In this document: one piece after another, positions 53,937 to 62,920 of the stretch
How the letters are laid out: the number at the start of each line of letters is the position of its first letter
Numbering within the stretch: the first letter of the stretch is position 1
Source: JAKJEP01 sp964580995
GTDB lineage: Bacteria > Planctomycetota > Phycisphaerae > Sedimentisphaerales > SM23-30
DNA length: 62,933 nucleotides
Reading direction: 5' to 3'
Assembly: GCA_964580995.1 (NCBI GenBank)
Contig: CAZOMV010000020.1
Span: 1-62,933, forward strand
Made by a program: the position numbers and the translations under genes
Notes under the pieces: generated by a model
What the model saw: only the letters and a program-made list of their open reading frames with translations
Told to the model about the DNA's origin: nothing
Database searches by the model: none

Positions 53937-54761
53937 CTAATATTTTAATGATTGCGGGGAAATTCCAAAGAATGCTTTGAATTCTCTGCTCAGGTGATAA
54001 GGACTGGAAAAACCTAACTTCTCAGCTGTTTGGGAAATCGTATTTTGCTGGATCAGCAGTTGGCGGGCAAAGGAAAGACGCAATTGATGGTAAAATTGCT
54101 TGGGTGATTGGCCTGTAACTTCGCGGAAAACTTTACGAAAATTTCGTTCACTCATATGCGCATCATCTGCCATCTGTTTGACCGTCCAGAGTTGATTCGT
54201 ATGTGCATTCATTTTATCAATGATAGTTTCAATAGTTGAATGATAAGGACTGGTTGATAAAGATTCAACTTGGCTGGCCAACCAACGATACAGCATTTCT
54301 ACTACACAAGAAGAAGCTAGGCACCGTAACGTGTCTTCTTTACGACGAAGCAACTGACAGGCTCGTCGGAATAATTCCGCTTCTTTATGGAATGGGTAAA
54401 TTGAAACTACCCTGTTCAAAGGCAATCTCAGTGGGCCTGTTACAGTAAACTCAAACCACCAGAAGTTCCATTTGTCTTCCATACAAGCGTAGCCGGATAT
54501 TTCATCCCACTGAAGCAGCAGGATTGTATTCTTTTTTACAGCTAGCGTTCGCTTATTCGTTAGCCGAATACTACCTCGGCCGTCAAGTGTCCGAACGCAA
54601 ATCAGACCCGTACCGCCTTTTTGATGAAGACGCTTGGAAGTTTCCAGAGAATAATGGTGGTCTATCACATACGTATTGTCCGCAGATACATCCCATATCG
54701 TATGCAAATCTATTCCGACGATATTGGCTGGACCGGCAGCTGTTGCGTATTGCTGAAGCAT
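53937..54761 (-). CDS. AraC-family transcriptional regulator
   Basis: A 274-residue regulator. The C-terminal DNA-binding part has two helix-turn-helix units: WTVKQMADDAHMSERNFRKV and ISQTAEKLGFSSPYHLSREF, ending FFGISPQSLKY. The N-terminal ~160 residues are cupin-like with HQKGGTGLICVRTLDGRG and should bind a sugar-type ligand. ATG 54761 has GAAGGA upstream; the TTG at 54776 has no site. It is divergent from the methyltransferase/GH2 genes with 186 bp between, so it most likely controls them. Confidence 0.9.
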   Translation of the reverse strand: MLQQYATAAGPANIVGIDLHTIWDVSADNTYVIDHHYSLETSKRLHQKGGTGLICVRTLDGRGSIRLTNKRTLAVKKNTILLLQWDEISGYACMEDKWNFWWFEFTVTGPLRLPLNRVVSIYPFHKEAELFRRACQLLRRKEDTLRCLASSCVVEMLYRWLASQVESLSTSPYHSTIETIIDKMNAHTNQLWTVKQMADDAHMSERNFRKVFREVTGQSPKQFYHQLRLSFARQLLIQQNTISQTAEKLGFSSPYHLSREFKAFFGISPQSLKY

Positions 54762-54855
54762 TTCTTCATCCTTCAAGATTTTTCACATGGTAAGTTCCTA
54801 TAAAAATACAACGTATAATTCCACATCTTAATCCTAGATTTCAGATGCAAATATG

Positions 54856-54884
54856 TCCGAATTGTATATGGTATATTCCGACTT
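54856..54884 (+). promoter_or_regulatory. Direct repeat, probable AraC-type operator
   Basis: TCCGAATT (54856-54863) and TCCGACTT (54877-54884) are direct repeats exactly 21 bp apart, two helical turns. AraC-family regulators typically bind such tandem half-sites (araI1/araI2 have the same spacing). It lies in the divergent gap, 64-92 bp before the methyltransferase start codon. Confidence 0.5.
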
Positions 54885-54947
54885 ATCAATGGATAAAATG
54901 GTTTATTTGCTAATAATAGCGGTATTGATTTTAAACAAGCGGTCAAT

Positions 54948-56057
54948 ATGTATATTCAGGAGATTCCTGTGAATTTACGGGAAAATTTACTAAACCTTTA
55001 CAGAAAAAAAGGATATCAAAAAGCACCGGTAGGGTTCACGTTATGTCCAAATCAGATTGAAATTTTCAAACACCATTATCCGGATGCGATAAGTTATCAG
55101 GATCATTTTGGTTTTCCTTATCGTGTAATTGTTGATCCGGGATTTGGATGGTCGTTTGAAAATAATTCCTTGTTTCCCGAGCGAAATGTCGAATGGTACA
55201 GTTATTATCCGGAAGGATTTAAACATACTGTTACGTTTGATATCTGGGGCGTTGCGCATGAGGATAATCCGAATTCCTTGCATATGACTAAGATGCACCA
55301 CCCGATGAAGAATTTCGATTCGCTTGCTCAGATTGAAGATTACCCCTGGCCCGATTTTACGGCTGTCAATTTCACACAGTTCGAATCAATAGTCCGGGAT
55401 ATCCAAAGTCATAATTTGGCGGTGTTTGTCTGGATGGAATGTACAATCTGGGAGACAGCATGGTATTTGCGTCAGATGGATAACCTGATGGTGGATATGT
55501 CCATGAATGACCCGAAGGCAGAACGTCTGCTTGATATTATTACTGACAAAGCGTGTTACCGGGCTAAGAAGTTTGTGGCGATGGGGATTGATATTCTGGG
55601 CCTTGGTGATGATATCGGGATGCAGGAAACAGCGATGATGTCATCCGGAATGTATGAGCAATGGCTTGCTCCCCGTCTGAAACGCGTGATAGATGCGGCC
55701 AAAACTGTAAAACCGGATATTTTGATTAGTTATCATTCCTGCGGCAAGATTACACCATTGATTCCACAATTACTTGATGCAGGCATTGACATTCTCAACC
55801 CCGTTCAGCCGGAGTGCATGGATTTTCAGGAAGTGCATAAGCAGTTCGGAGACCGGCTCGCTTTCAATGGCACGATGGGTACGCAAAAACTGCTTCCCTT
55901 TGGTACGCCGCGGAAAATTCGAGATGAAGTCTTCAGAAATTTGGACATCGCCGGTGAAAAAGGCGGATTGTTTTGTTGTCCAACCCATGTCGTCGAGCCG
56001 GAGATACCGTGGGAAAATATCGAAGCGTATGCCCTGGCATGTAAAGATTACAAATAA
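54948..56057 (+). CDS. Uroporphyrinogen decarboxylase-like (URO-D superfamily) methyltransferase
   Basis: A 369-residue TIM-barrel protein of the URO-D/cobalamin-dependent methyltransferase superfamily. It is unlikely to make haem: a cysteine/histidine set is present instead, His263 and Cys265 in SYHSCGKI and Cys343/Cys344 in LFCCPTHVVEPEIPWENI, as in the zinc site of MtaA/MtbA-type methyltransferases. Other superfamily traits are DILGLGDDIGMQETAMMS and the DILNPVQPECMD strand. It begins ATG 54948 with a weak ribosome binding site and is 27 bp before the GH2 gene, likely one operon. Substrate is unknown; a methylated sugar is a guess from context. Confidence 0.8.
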   Translation: MYIQEIPVNLRENLLNLYRKKGYQKAPVGFTLCPNQIEIFKHHYPDAISYQDHFGFPYRVIVDPGFGWSFENNSLFPERNVEWYSYYPEGFKHTVTFDIWGVAHEDNPNSLHMTKMHHPMKNFDSLAQIEDYPWPDFTAVNFTQFESIVRDIQSHNLAVFVWMECTIWETAWYLRQMDNLMVDMSMNDPKAERLLDIITDKACYRAKKFVAMGIDILGLGDDIGMQETAMMSSGMYEQWLAPRLKRVIDAAKTVKPDILISYHSCGKITPLIPQLLDAGIDILNPVQPECMDFQEVHKQFGDRLAFNGTMGTQKLLPFGTPRKIRDEVFRNLDIAGEKGGLFCCPTHVVEPEIPWENIEAYALACKDYK

Positions 56058-56084
56058 TCCAATCTTAATAAAGAAAGGAATAGT

Positions 56085-59012
56085 ATGAATAAAACCTATT
56101 TACAGCATATCGTCACTTTTTATATTGGTTTATTTTTGCCTCTAACAACAATTGCGCAAACCCAGCAATGGAATGTTATTCCATTACCAAATTCGACCAT
56201 GAATATAAAGAATACGGTGCAATCTTTGAATGGTAATTGGAAATTCAACTTAACACCGCCCCCAAATTTTCAGGATGTTTCTTTTGATGATCAAAATTGG
56301 TCTGATGTAGTTGTCCCCGGGGAACCTGCGATGCAGGGCTTTCAGGTGGAACATGATAAGAGTTTTGCTTATCGTAAGTGGCTTACAATCCCTAAAAACT
56401 ATTCTGGTAAACGCATCTTTATTCGATTCGACAGTGTTTACAGCTATGCCAAGGTATGGATTAATGATCGGTATCTACGTGATCACGTCGGTGGTTTCAC
56501 ATCTTGGGATTGCGAGATTACAGATTATGTCACAGCCGGTGAAAATACCATACTGGCTGTGGAAGTTATTGATAGAATAGATGATATATCCTTTGCCAGT
56601 GGTTATGCAAAACATCCTATTGGCGGTATACTACGGGATGTGTATATGTATTGTTTACCTGACAATTATATTTATAATTTTGATATCGAAACGCAATTTG
56701 ATGATGATTATGAAGATGCGGTGTTGAAGGTATCAGCCAGATTGGCATCCAGTATATTAGGGGAAGTGAAACTGTCTCTGAAAGATCCTTTCGACAAGAT
56801 GGTTTTGATTCAACCCAATCAAATTAGGTTTGATAACCATGAAGAAGAAATGGTTACTATTCAGGTGAAAAAACCACTCAAGTGGGATGCGGAGCATCCC
56901 AATCTTTATACGATGGCCGCAGAACTAAAACAAGGTTGGACTACTACTGAAAAAATCATCCAGAAAATCGGTTTCCGTAAAGTCGAAGTCTCCGGCAACA
57001 AAATCTTGGTTAATGGCAAACAGGTCCACCTGCGCGGAGCTAATCGCCACGACATCCATCCGGTACTGGGCCGAACATCCGACAGAGAACTAGATCGTAA
57101 AGATGTATTGCTGGCCAAGGAAGCTAATATTAATTTCATTCGCACTAGCCACTATCCACCGTCAAAAGCATTTCTTGAGTACTGTGATCAATATGGTATT
57201 TATGTTGAAGAGGAAACAGCCGTTTGCTTTATCGAGCAGGCTCAGGCACCGTATGGTCCTGCTATCAGCGGCACGCAGCATAAATCGGAATGGACCGACA
57301 TATTTCTGTCCCGTCTTTACGAGATGATTGACCGCGACAGAAATCATGCCTCGGTAATTATCTGGTCTACTGGTAATGAGAACTACTATGGTGTCAATTT
57401 CCAGAAGTCGTATGAACTTGGTAAACAACTTGATAGTACTCGTCCTGTAATCTTCAGTTATCCCAATACCGCTGGTAAGAATGTTTGTTATGACATTATA
57501 AGTGAGCATTATCCATCATGGACGGGTAGTAGCAGAGGTGTTTCGGAAATGAATCATTTTGAACGAATCGATAGACCGGTTATTTGCGATGAATGGGCCC
57601 ATGTAGCATGTTATAAAGAAGACTTTGATGTAAAGTATGATCCTGGGATTCGAGATTTTTGGGGTGAAAGCTTGCGAGTCATGTGGGAAAACGCATATGT
57701 GTCCAATGGCACTGCCGGTGGTGCGATTTGGGGCATGATCGATGAAACATTTCAATTGCCGGACAAATGCGTAGGCTACGGCGAATGGGGAATTTTTGAT
57801 ACCTGGCGCCGAAAAAAGCCGGAATTCTGGGCAACCAAAAAGGCTTACTCACCGATTCGTATCGATGAATCAACTGCACTATCGATAATCGGCAGCAAAG
57901 ATATTGAGGTCCCGGTCAAAAACTGGTTTGATCATACCGACTTCAGTGAATTATTGATAAAGTATCAGGTGAGTGGCCAATCCGGTACACTCAAAACCTC
58001 ACTGGCTCCGGGGCAGGCAGGCAAACTCAAAATCCCCGCCGAAAAAGTTAAAACGAATGACTCTGTTCATTTACAATTTTACAATCAATTTGGCAAACAG
58101 CCAGAACTTATTGATGAATTCAATCTGCCATTGGAAAAACGAATTGTACCGGTGACAAAGCTTCAGGGACCCGCTCCTAAACTTGACCAGAATGAAAATG
58201 AAATTATTGTAGCGGGAGAAAATTTTACTATTATTTTTGATAAACATAGGGGGGGTATCAAGAGTGGGGCCTATCAGGGCAAACGGTTGCTCCATGGCGG
58301 CCCTACGCTAAATCTGTCTCCCATGCAACTCAGTGCCTTTGATGCAAAAGAAGTCCGTGCCGAAGCGGATGCAGATTTTGTAAAGGTACATCTTGCCGGA
58401 AATCATGGTGCCATCAATGTTACCTATGATATCCGCATCGATGGAAAAGGCACAATGGAAATAACATATACGATTTCCAATCTCCCTGATGAATCCAAGT
58501 GTTTTCATGAAGTGGGGCTTACGTTTGATCTGATTGACGAAATTGACATGTTGCAATGGGATCGAAATGGCTTTTATACTCTTTATCCTGACAATCATAT
58601 CGGGAGAAACATCGGTACTGCACAGAAGGTATCATTAGCAAAGGATGCCGTGTACCGCAAACAACCCCAATGGGATTGGGCTCAGAACATGCACGATTTT
58701 TTCTATATAGGAGCTGATCATGAAGGCTATGGTATGACATTTGATTTCAGGAGTATGAAAACAAATATTTATTCTGCGGTTGTGGCAAACTCAAAGGCAA
58801 GATGTGGTTTGTATGTCGAATCTGACGGACAAAATCATGCAGTGAGAATGAAAGCCTCCTCCGATAAAACAAACATCAATGATCGATCTTTACAGATACT
58901 GATTAATCGGGATTGGGCTTATAATCTAGGATGGGGCAACAAAAACCGTGAATTCAAAATCAAATCAGGCTTCACGGATACGGTTATATTGAAGTTGATT
59001 CCATTACAGTAA
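56085..59012 (+). CDS. Secreted glycoside hydrolase family 2 enzyme, beta-galactosidase-like
   Basis: 975 residues. A signal peptide (TFYIGLFLPLTTIAQ) ends in AQTQQW, a style common in Bacteroidota. The sugar-binding jelly roll (SLNGNWKFNL, GKRIFIRFDSVYSYAKVWIN), an Ig-like domain and the catalytic barrel (GFRKVEVSGNKILVNGKQVH, then RTSHYPPSKAFLEYCDQYGI) follow in GH2 order. Proposed acid/base is Glu432 in WSTGNEN and the nucleophile Glu503 in CDEWAH. The C-terminal ~280 residues (from NEIIVAGENFTIIFDKHRGG) resemble the beta-galactosidase small-chain domain. An AAAGGA site precedes ATG 56085. Codon use is AT-rich compared with the lut genes. It should act outside the cytoplasm on a galactoside. 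Confidence 0.9.
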   Translation: MNKTYLQHIVTFYIGLFLPLTTIAQTQQWNVIPLPNSTMNIKNTVQSLNGNWKFNLTPPPNFQDVSFDDQNWSDVVVPGEPAMQGFQVEHDKSFAYRKWLTIPKNYSGKRIFIRFDSVYSYAKVWINDRYLRDHVGGFTSWDCEITDYVTAGENTILAVEVIDRIDDISFASGYAKHPIGGILRDVYMYCLPDNYIYNFDIETQFDDDYEDAVLKVSARLASSILGEVKLSLKDPFDKMVLIQPNQIRFDNHEEEMVTIQVKKPLKWDAEHPNLYTMAAELKQGWTTTEKIIQKIGFRKVEVSGNKILVNGKQVHLRGANRHDIHPVLGRTSDRELDRKDVLLAKEANINFIRTSHYPPSKAFLEYCDQYGIYVEEETAVCFIEQAQAPYGPAISGTQHKSEWTDIFLSRLYEMIDRDRNHASVIIWSTGNENYYGVNFQKSYELGKQLDSTRPVIFSYPNTAGKNVCYDIISEHYPSWTGSSRGVSEMNHFERIDRPVICDEWAHVACYKEDFDVKYDPGIRDFWGESLRVMWENAYVSNGTAGGAIWGMIDETFQLPDKCVGYGEWGIFDTWRRKKPEFWATKKAYSPIRIDESTALSIIGSKDIEVPVKNWFDHTDFSELLIKYQVSGQSGTLKTSLAPGQAGKLKIPAEKVKTNDSVHLQFYNQFGKQPELIDEFNLPLEKRIVPVTKLQGPAPKLDQNENEIIVAGENFTIIFDKHRGGIKSGAYQGKRLLHGGPTLNLSPMQLSAFDAKEVRAEADADFVKVHLAGNHGAINVTYDIRIDGKGTMEITYTISNLPDESKCFHEVGLTFDLIDEIDMLQWDRNGFYTLYPDNHIGRNIGTAQKVSLAKDAVYRKQPQWDWAQNMHDFFYIGADHEGYGMTFDFRSMKTNIYSAVVANSKARCGLYVESDGQNHAVRMKASSDKTNINDRSLQILINRDWAYNLGWGNKNREFKIKSGFTDTVILKLIPLQ

Positions 59013-59211
59013 GATATTCCTAATAACTTAAAGGACACCGAGCCAACCATACGCCTCTTCAGAAATTTTCACGATTCGGTCCAAAGCGTCTGATTACTCA
59101 GTACCAACTATATTCAATTGTTCGGTTGTATCCTCCCCAACTTGTTTATACGATACATCAGAAATGAAGGAAATGCAAAATAGAAAAACGGAGTGAATAG
59201 TAAAAACAACT

Positions 59212-59457
59212 TTACCCCTTCCCCCGCAAAAAAATCTCCCGTATCTCCCGCAGCGGATACCCGCTCTCATTGAGCGTCTTCACCAGCCGGATTCGCTCGA
59301 TGGCCTTCTCATCGAAAAGCTGCTGCCGCCCCGCCCCCCGCTCCGTCGGCTCCACCAGCCCCACCAGCAAATAATATTGTAACGATTGTTTGGTAACACC
59401 CGCCTCCCGGGCCGCTTCCGCAATCCGATACAACGTTGGTTTCTCATTTTCGCCCAT
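59212..59457 (-). CDS. Small MerR-like HTH protein without effector domain
   Basis: An 81-residue protein: LYRIAEAAREAGVTKQSLQY, then LLVGLVEPTERGAGRQQLFDEK and the helix ERIRLVKTLNESGYPLREIR. This is a MerR-type winged helix with almost nothing after it, so it is a minimal DNA-binding protein. ATG 59457 is chosen (ATG 59487 is an alternative) and overlaps the upstream lipoprotein gene by 14 bp, indicating coupling. Target unknown. Confidence 0.8.
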   Translation of the reverse strand: MGENEKPTLYRIAEAAREAGVTKQSLQYYLLVGLVEPTERGAGRQQLFDEKAIERIRLVKTLNESGYPLREIREIFLRGKG

Positions 59458-60331
59458 TAAATGGGTTCCAGCTTTTTTCCCGCTCATTGGCTCGCAAACG
59501 CAAATATTCCACCGCCAGATATTGACGCTGGCTAAACTGCTGATACTGGTCGCTTTGCACAAATTCCAGATAGCTCGGCAGCACCACCCCTTCCGCGGTC
59601 TTGATATACTTGTCCACATTCACCGCCAGAAAACCATAATCGCCCTTATCCCCGTCTTTCGGATACCGTATCCACAGTCGCTCGATCAAATTCGTCTCGG
59701 TATTAATCCACACCACCAGCTTATCCGGCGTCGTGCTGGTCAGCAAATCCTCCCGCTCATAAAACAAACCGGCCACCTCGATCTTATGGTTCATCCGCCC
59801 CCCCTGACGCTCCAGACCCAAATAGGAAATCGTCACATCCTTTTCCGGCACTAGGCAGATCGCCCCCGATACCGCATGGCTCAGCAGCACCAGCTTGATC
59901 GCCGAACCCAGCAGCACTTCCTTATCTTTCTCAGGCAGCGGTTTTTCCCCACCCTGCCGGACAACCCTGACCACCCCCTCTTCCAACTGCTCCAGTAAAG
60001 TCCCTTCCGGCTCCACACTGCTGACCATTACCCCGCGTTTGAACACCGGACGGATCACCTGCTGCTGCTCGATGAGCGTCTTCCCGCCATCCGCGTCAAA
60101 CACCGTCACAATCACATCCCCCTCAATCCGGCACATATTCGCCCACTTCTCCAGCCCCCCGCTGGCCTCCAGCGATTGGTTCAGCACACTAAACAACTGC
60201 TTGTCCTGTATCGTTTCCAGCCGCTTCTGCATCTTTTCCACCGGCGTGGCACATCCGGAATACCACAGAATACCAAAACCGGCCCAGAAAAATGTTAAAT
60301 ACCTGCCAAATAATAAGATACAACGTTTCAT
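59444..60331 (-). CDS. Predicted lipoprotein of unknown function (LolA-like pattern)
   Basis: 295 residues. The N-terminus MKRCILLFGRYLTFFWAG ends in LWYSGCATP, a lipobox with Cys27. The rest alternates beta strands: EASGGLEKWANMCRIEGDVI, then VLLSHAVSGAICLVPEKDVT and KLVVWINTETNLIERLWIRY, which recalls LolA/LppX-type half-barrels that carry hydrophobic ligands; this is a weak resemblance. A GGAG site lies 9 bp before ATG 60331; the frame upstream of it is not used. Likely co-transcribed with the MerR-like gene downstream. Confidence 0.75.
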   Translation of the reverse strand: MKRCILLFGRYLTFFWAGFGILWYSGCATPVEKMQKRLETIQDKQLFSVLNQSLEASGGLEKWANMCRIEGDVIVTVFDADGGKTLIEQQQVIRPVFKRGVMVSSVEPEGTLLEQLEEGVVRVVRQGGEKPLPEKDKEVLLGSAIKLVLLSHAVSGAICLVPEKDVTISYLGLERQGGRMNHKIEVAGLFYEREDLLTSTTPDKLVVWINTETNLIERLWIRYPKDGDKGDYGFLAVNVDKYIKTAEGVVLPSYLEFVQSDQYQQFSQRQYLAVEYLRLRANEREKSWNPFNGRK

Positions 60332-60484
60332 CGCGATAAACTCCGCTGCGTTTCTGTTTCGGGATGCAATCTCACCGGCACCAAACCGGAACACACCGCC
60401 GCTAGTGTACCCCAAACCCCCGCAAAATGCAAAATCTGTTTTGCCTGAATTTATCATCCCCGGCAAACGGCCCGGCCGCCCCCG

Positions 60485-62098
60485 CTAACCCCCAGTCGTC
60501 CAGTTCCGCATAAAAACACTAAAATCCTGCAAATTGACCGCTCCATCACCCCGCCGCGGATACACATCCGCCGGATACCCATCCTCCGCCAGCCACTCCC
60601 CCGCCATCACCCCCAGATCCTCGATATCCACATCCCCATCCCGGTCAAAATCACAAATAAACGGCAGGTAATCCGGTACCACCTTGATCTCCGTCGTAAA
60701 CTCGTAGTCAATTCCTAATCCGGAATCAATAACCAGTTTCACAAAGTATCCCGTCCAGCCTTCTGTAGGATAAGAAACTTGGCCTATATAAATATTTCCT
60801 CCCTGATCTGTCAAAGTAGATTGATTCCAGGCTCCTCCTATTTTCTCCAATCGAAAATCTCGCCCATTCGCTTTACTAACATGAGCTTGATATAAAAAAA
60901 CGTTTTTGGGAGTAACATTTGTCTGCACCACTACTGTACCATCCGCTTGATATTCCCAGGAATACTCTGGTAGGGTCAAATCAAGCCAAATAGAAGTATA
61001 AAACGCTACTAAAGGCACAATGGCGCGAGTATCCCCACCTAAAATGCCTAATGAATGGTCCGTATTGGGCACATAGCAAAGATAATTTTCACCAGGAATA
61101 TCATGATAGTAAAACTGAGAGGAATCCGGCAGAAAAAACTGATCCCCCGAGGAATTCACAATATACTTCGGCATCGTCAACCGGTCACAATATTCAAAAG
61201 GATCCACCAGATGCAATAATTGCTGCCCCTCCGGCGTATCCAGCCGGTCAAATACATTCTTGTTTACATAATCCTGAATGGCAGGGGCATAAAATCCGTA
61301 GGCGCTGAAATGATGCCGCATTTGCTCATCCATATTCAGCACATCGATCACCAGCGGTATAATCGCCCGCACCCGCTGCTGGCCAACCGGCAGCCCCCGG
61401 TCATATACCGCCGTTAGCCAGGTCGTCCACCCGCGCTTCGACGCCCCCGCCACCACAAAATCATTAATCGGTAAAACACCTGACAAGGTACTGACAAAAC
61501 TCTGTGCCGCATCCATGGCCCGTACCACACTCTTCACCATCGGCAGCAGCACCGCCCAAGTATCATCTCCCGTCACCATCTGCTTGTCAAAACTGTAGGC
61601 GATAATCTCATCTTCCGTCTTGGCATCCCAGCTTTCATCCGTAAAACACAGCGGCTGATTCGGCACCATTCGTACATCTACAACTATCGAATGGGACATT
61701 TTTGCAACAACTGACAAGGCATTCTGTATAAAATAATCATTCGCACCAGGCACAGTCTCATCATTATTGCCTCCGTTGATATGTAGCAAAGCGGTATTTG
61801 TTTGCAAATTATCCGGTACAACAACTATTACCCAGTGCTTCCATAAGGTCCGGTTTACCTCCGTACTGCTCCGCCACGCCTGACTGGTCATATTCAGCAC
61901 ATACGCCGTATAACCATTACCGTCAATCGCTGCTCCTTGCTGAATACAATTATAATTCGCATCCGGTGCGGAAACATAATCATCCAGCGAGTTCCCCATG
62001 ACCAGTGGTATCCCGGCAAAACCCAGCCACAGCCACAAAACCAGTACAACCATACCAATCCCGGATCTTTTGAAACGTAAAATCTCCCGGCAGTTCAT
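60485..62098 (-). CDS. PhoPQ-activated pathogenicity-related family hydrolase with dockerin-like tail
   Basis: 537 residues. A hydrophobic signal (VVLVLWLWLGFAGIPLVMG) precedes an alpha/beta-hydrolase-type domain of the PqaA family: HWVIVVVPDNLQTNTALLHI, NDFVVAGASKRGWTTW with Ser220 as the likely nucleophile, SSGDQFFLPDS and PNTDHSLGILGG for Asp and His. Unlike the enterobacterial PqaA it ends (~480-537) with two EF-hand-like repeats, CDFDRDGDVDIEDLGVMAG and RRGDGAVNLQDFSVFMRN, a dockerin-like module. ATG 62098 has AGAGGT upstream. Substrate unknown; a surface or extracellular esterase/peptidase-like role is inferred. Confidence 0.82.
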   Translation of the reverse strand: MNCREILRFKRSGIGMVVLVLWLWLGFAGIPLVMGNSLDDYVSAPDANYNCIQQGAAIDGNGYTAYVLNMTSQAWRSSTEVNRTLWKHWVIVVVPDNLQTNTALLHINGGNNDETVPGANDYFIQNALSVVAKMSHSIVVDVRMVPNQPLCFTDESWDAKTEDEIIAYSFDKQMVTGDDTWAVLLPMVKSVVRAMDAAQSFVSTLSGVLPINDFVVAGASKRGWTTWLTAVYDRGLPVGQQRVRAIIPLVIDVLNMDEQMRHHFSAYGFYAPAIQDYVNKNVFDRLDTPEGQQLLHLVDPFEYCDRLTMPKYIVNSSGDQFFLPDSSQFYYHDIPGENYLCYVPNTDHSLGILGGDTRAIVPLVAFYTSIWLDLTLPEYSWEYQADGTVVVQTNVTPKNVFLYQAHVSKANGRDFRLEKIGGAWNQSTLTDQGGNIYIGQVSYPTEGWTGYFVKLVIDSGLGIDYEFTTEIKVVPDYLPFICDFDRDGDVDIEDLGVMAGEWLAEDGYPADVYPRRGDGAVNLQDFSVFMRNWTTGG

Positions 62099-62146
62099 TC
62101 CCAAACCTCTTTCTTTGGATATACGACAGACAATATACTTTTTATA

Positions 62147-62920
62147 TTAGAAACAATCCTGATTATCGGGATCATTACAATCCAGCCAGTTCTGTATAAA
62201 TAATGCCAGATCCTGGATATCGACATAACAGTCCTCATTGATATCGGCGGGATAATATTTACCCTGTCCCTCACAGGTAAGAATATACGTCGAGGCCGTC
62301 GCCACAATCTGACCGTCAATATAAGCATTGACAAAGTTTTTACCATCCACATTAAGATAAGTTAAGTGAATGGGAACAGTTAAACTAACCATATTCCCAT
62401 CATCTATAACCGTACCGGCAAAATCAGCGGCACTTGGAACCTGCGATCCCAAATCCACCACTCCCGGATCGGTCATTGTAAAAGAATAATGTATTGAGCC
62501 TAGCCCCTGTACCTGATTACCGGTTTGGGTAAAGCTCCCTCCACTGACACTTACGGCAGATCCTGCATGACCATAACCATCACCCATTCGCAAGCCAGCA
62601 TTATAAATATGGATAGTCCCCGAAAAAAGAAAGTAGTTGTAATAAAAGTATAAATCCGTGTTAACTAAATCCGCTACAATATCAGTAATTTGAATACTGG
62701 AAAAAACACCATTAACAGGTGTAAGTGTTGCTTTTACCGTACCCATTACGGCGGAACTATCATACTGTGATTTGCTTAATACATTAATTTCAAAAGTCAG
62801 GTTAGACTGATCCGGATCAATCGTAAACACATAATCATGGCTTTGCCCCGCCGCCAGACCACCCCCCCCAACACCCCCCAGCACCAGGCCCGCCGCACAA
62901 ACCCAATTTTTCATCCGCAT
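62147..62920 (-). CDS. Secreted beta-rich protein with dockerin-like tail, unknown function
   Basis: 257 residues. Signal peptide MKNWVCAAGLVLGGVGGGGLAAG. The mature part is Ser/Thr/Val-rich and beta-like, beginning YVFTIDPDQSNLTFEINVLS, with no catalytic motif I recognise. The C-terminus carries one calcium-type repeat ADINEDCYVDIQDLALFIQN and ends DCNDPDNQDCF, a common ending of Phycisphaerae exported proteins. ATG 62920 has AGGAG 8 bp upstream; ATG 62926 is too close to it. It is 48 bp before the PqaA-like gene and probably in the same transcript. Confidence 0.75.
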   Translation of the reverse strand: MRMKNWVCAAGLVLGGVGGGGLAAGQSHDYVFTIDPDQSNLTFEINVLSKSQYDSSAVMGTVKATLTPVNGVFSSIQITDIVADLVNTDLYFYYNYFLFSGTIHIYNAGLRMGDGYGHAGSAVSVSGGSFTQTGNQVQGLGSIHYSFTMTDPGVVDLGSQVPSAADFAGTVIDDGNMVSLTVPIHLTYLNVDGKNFVNAYIDGQIVATASTYILTCEGQGKYYPADINEDCYVDIQDLALFIQNWLDCNDPDNQDCF

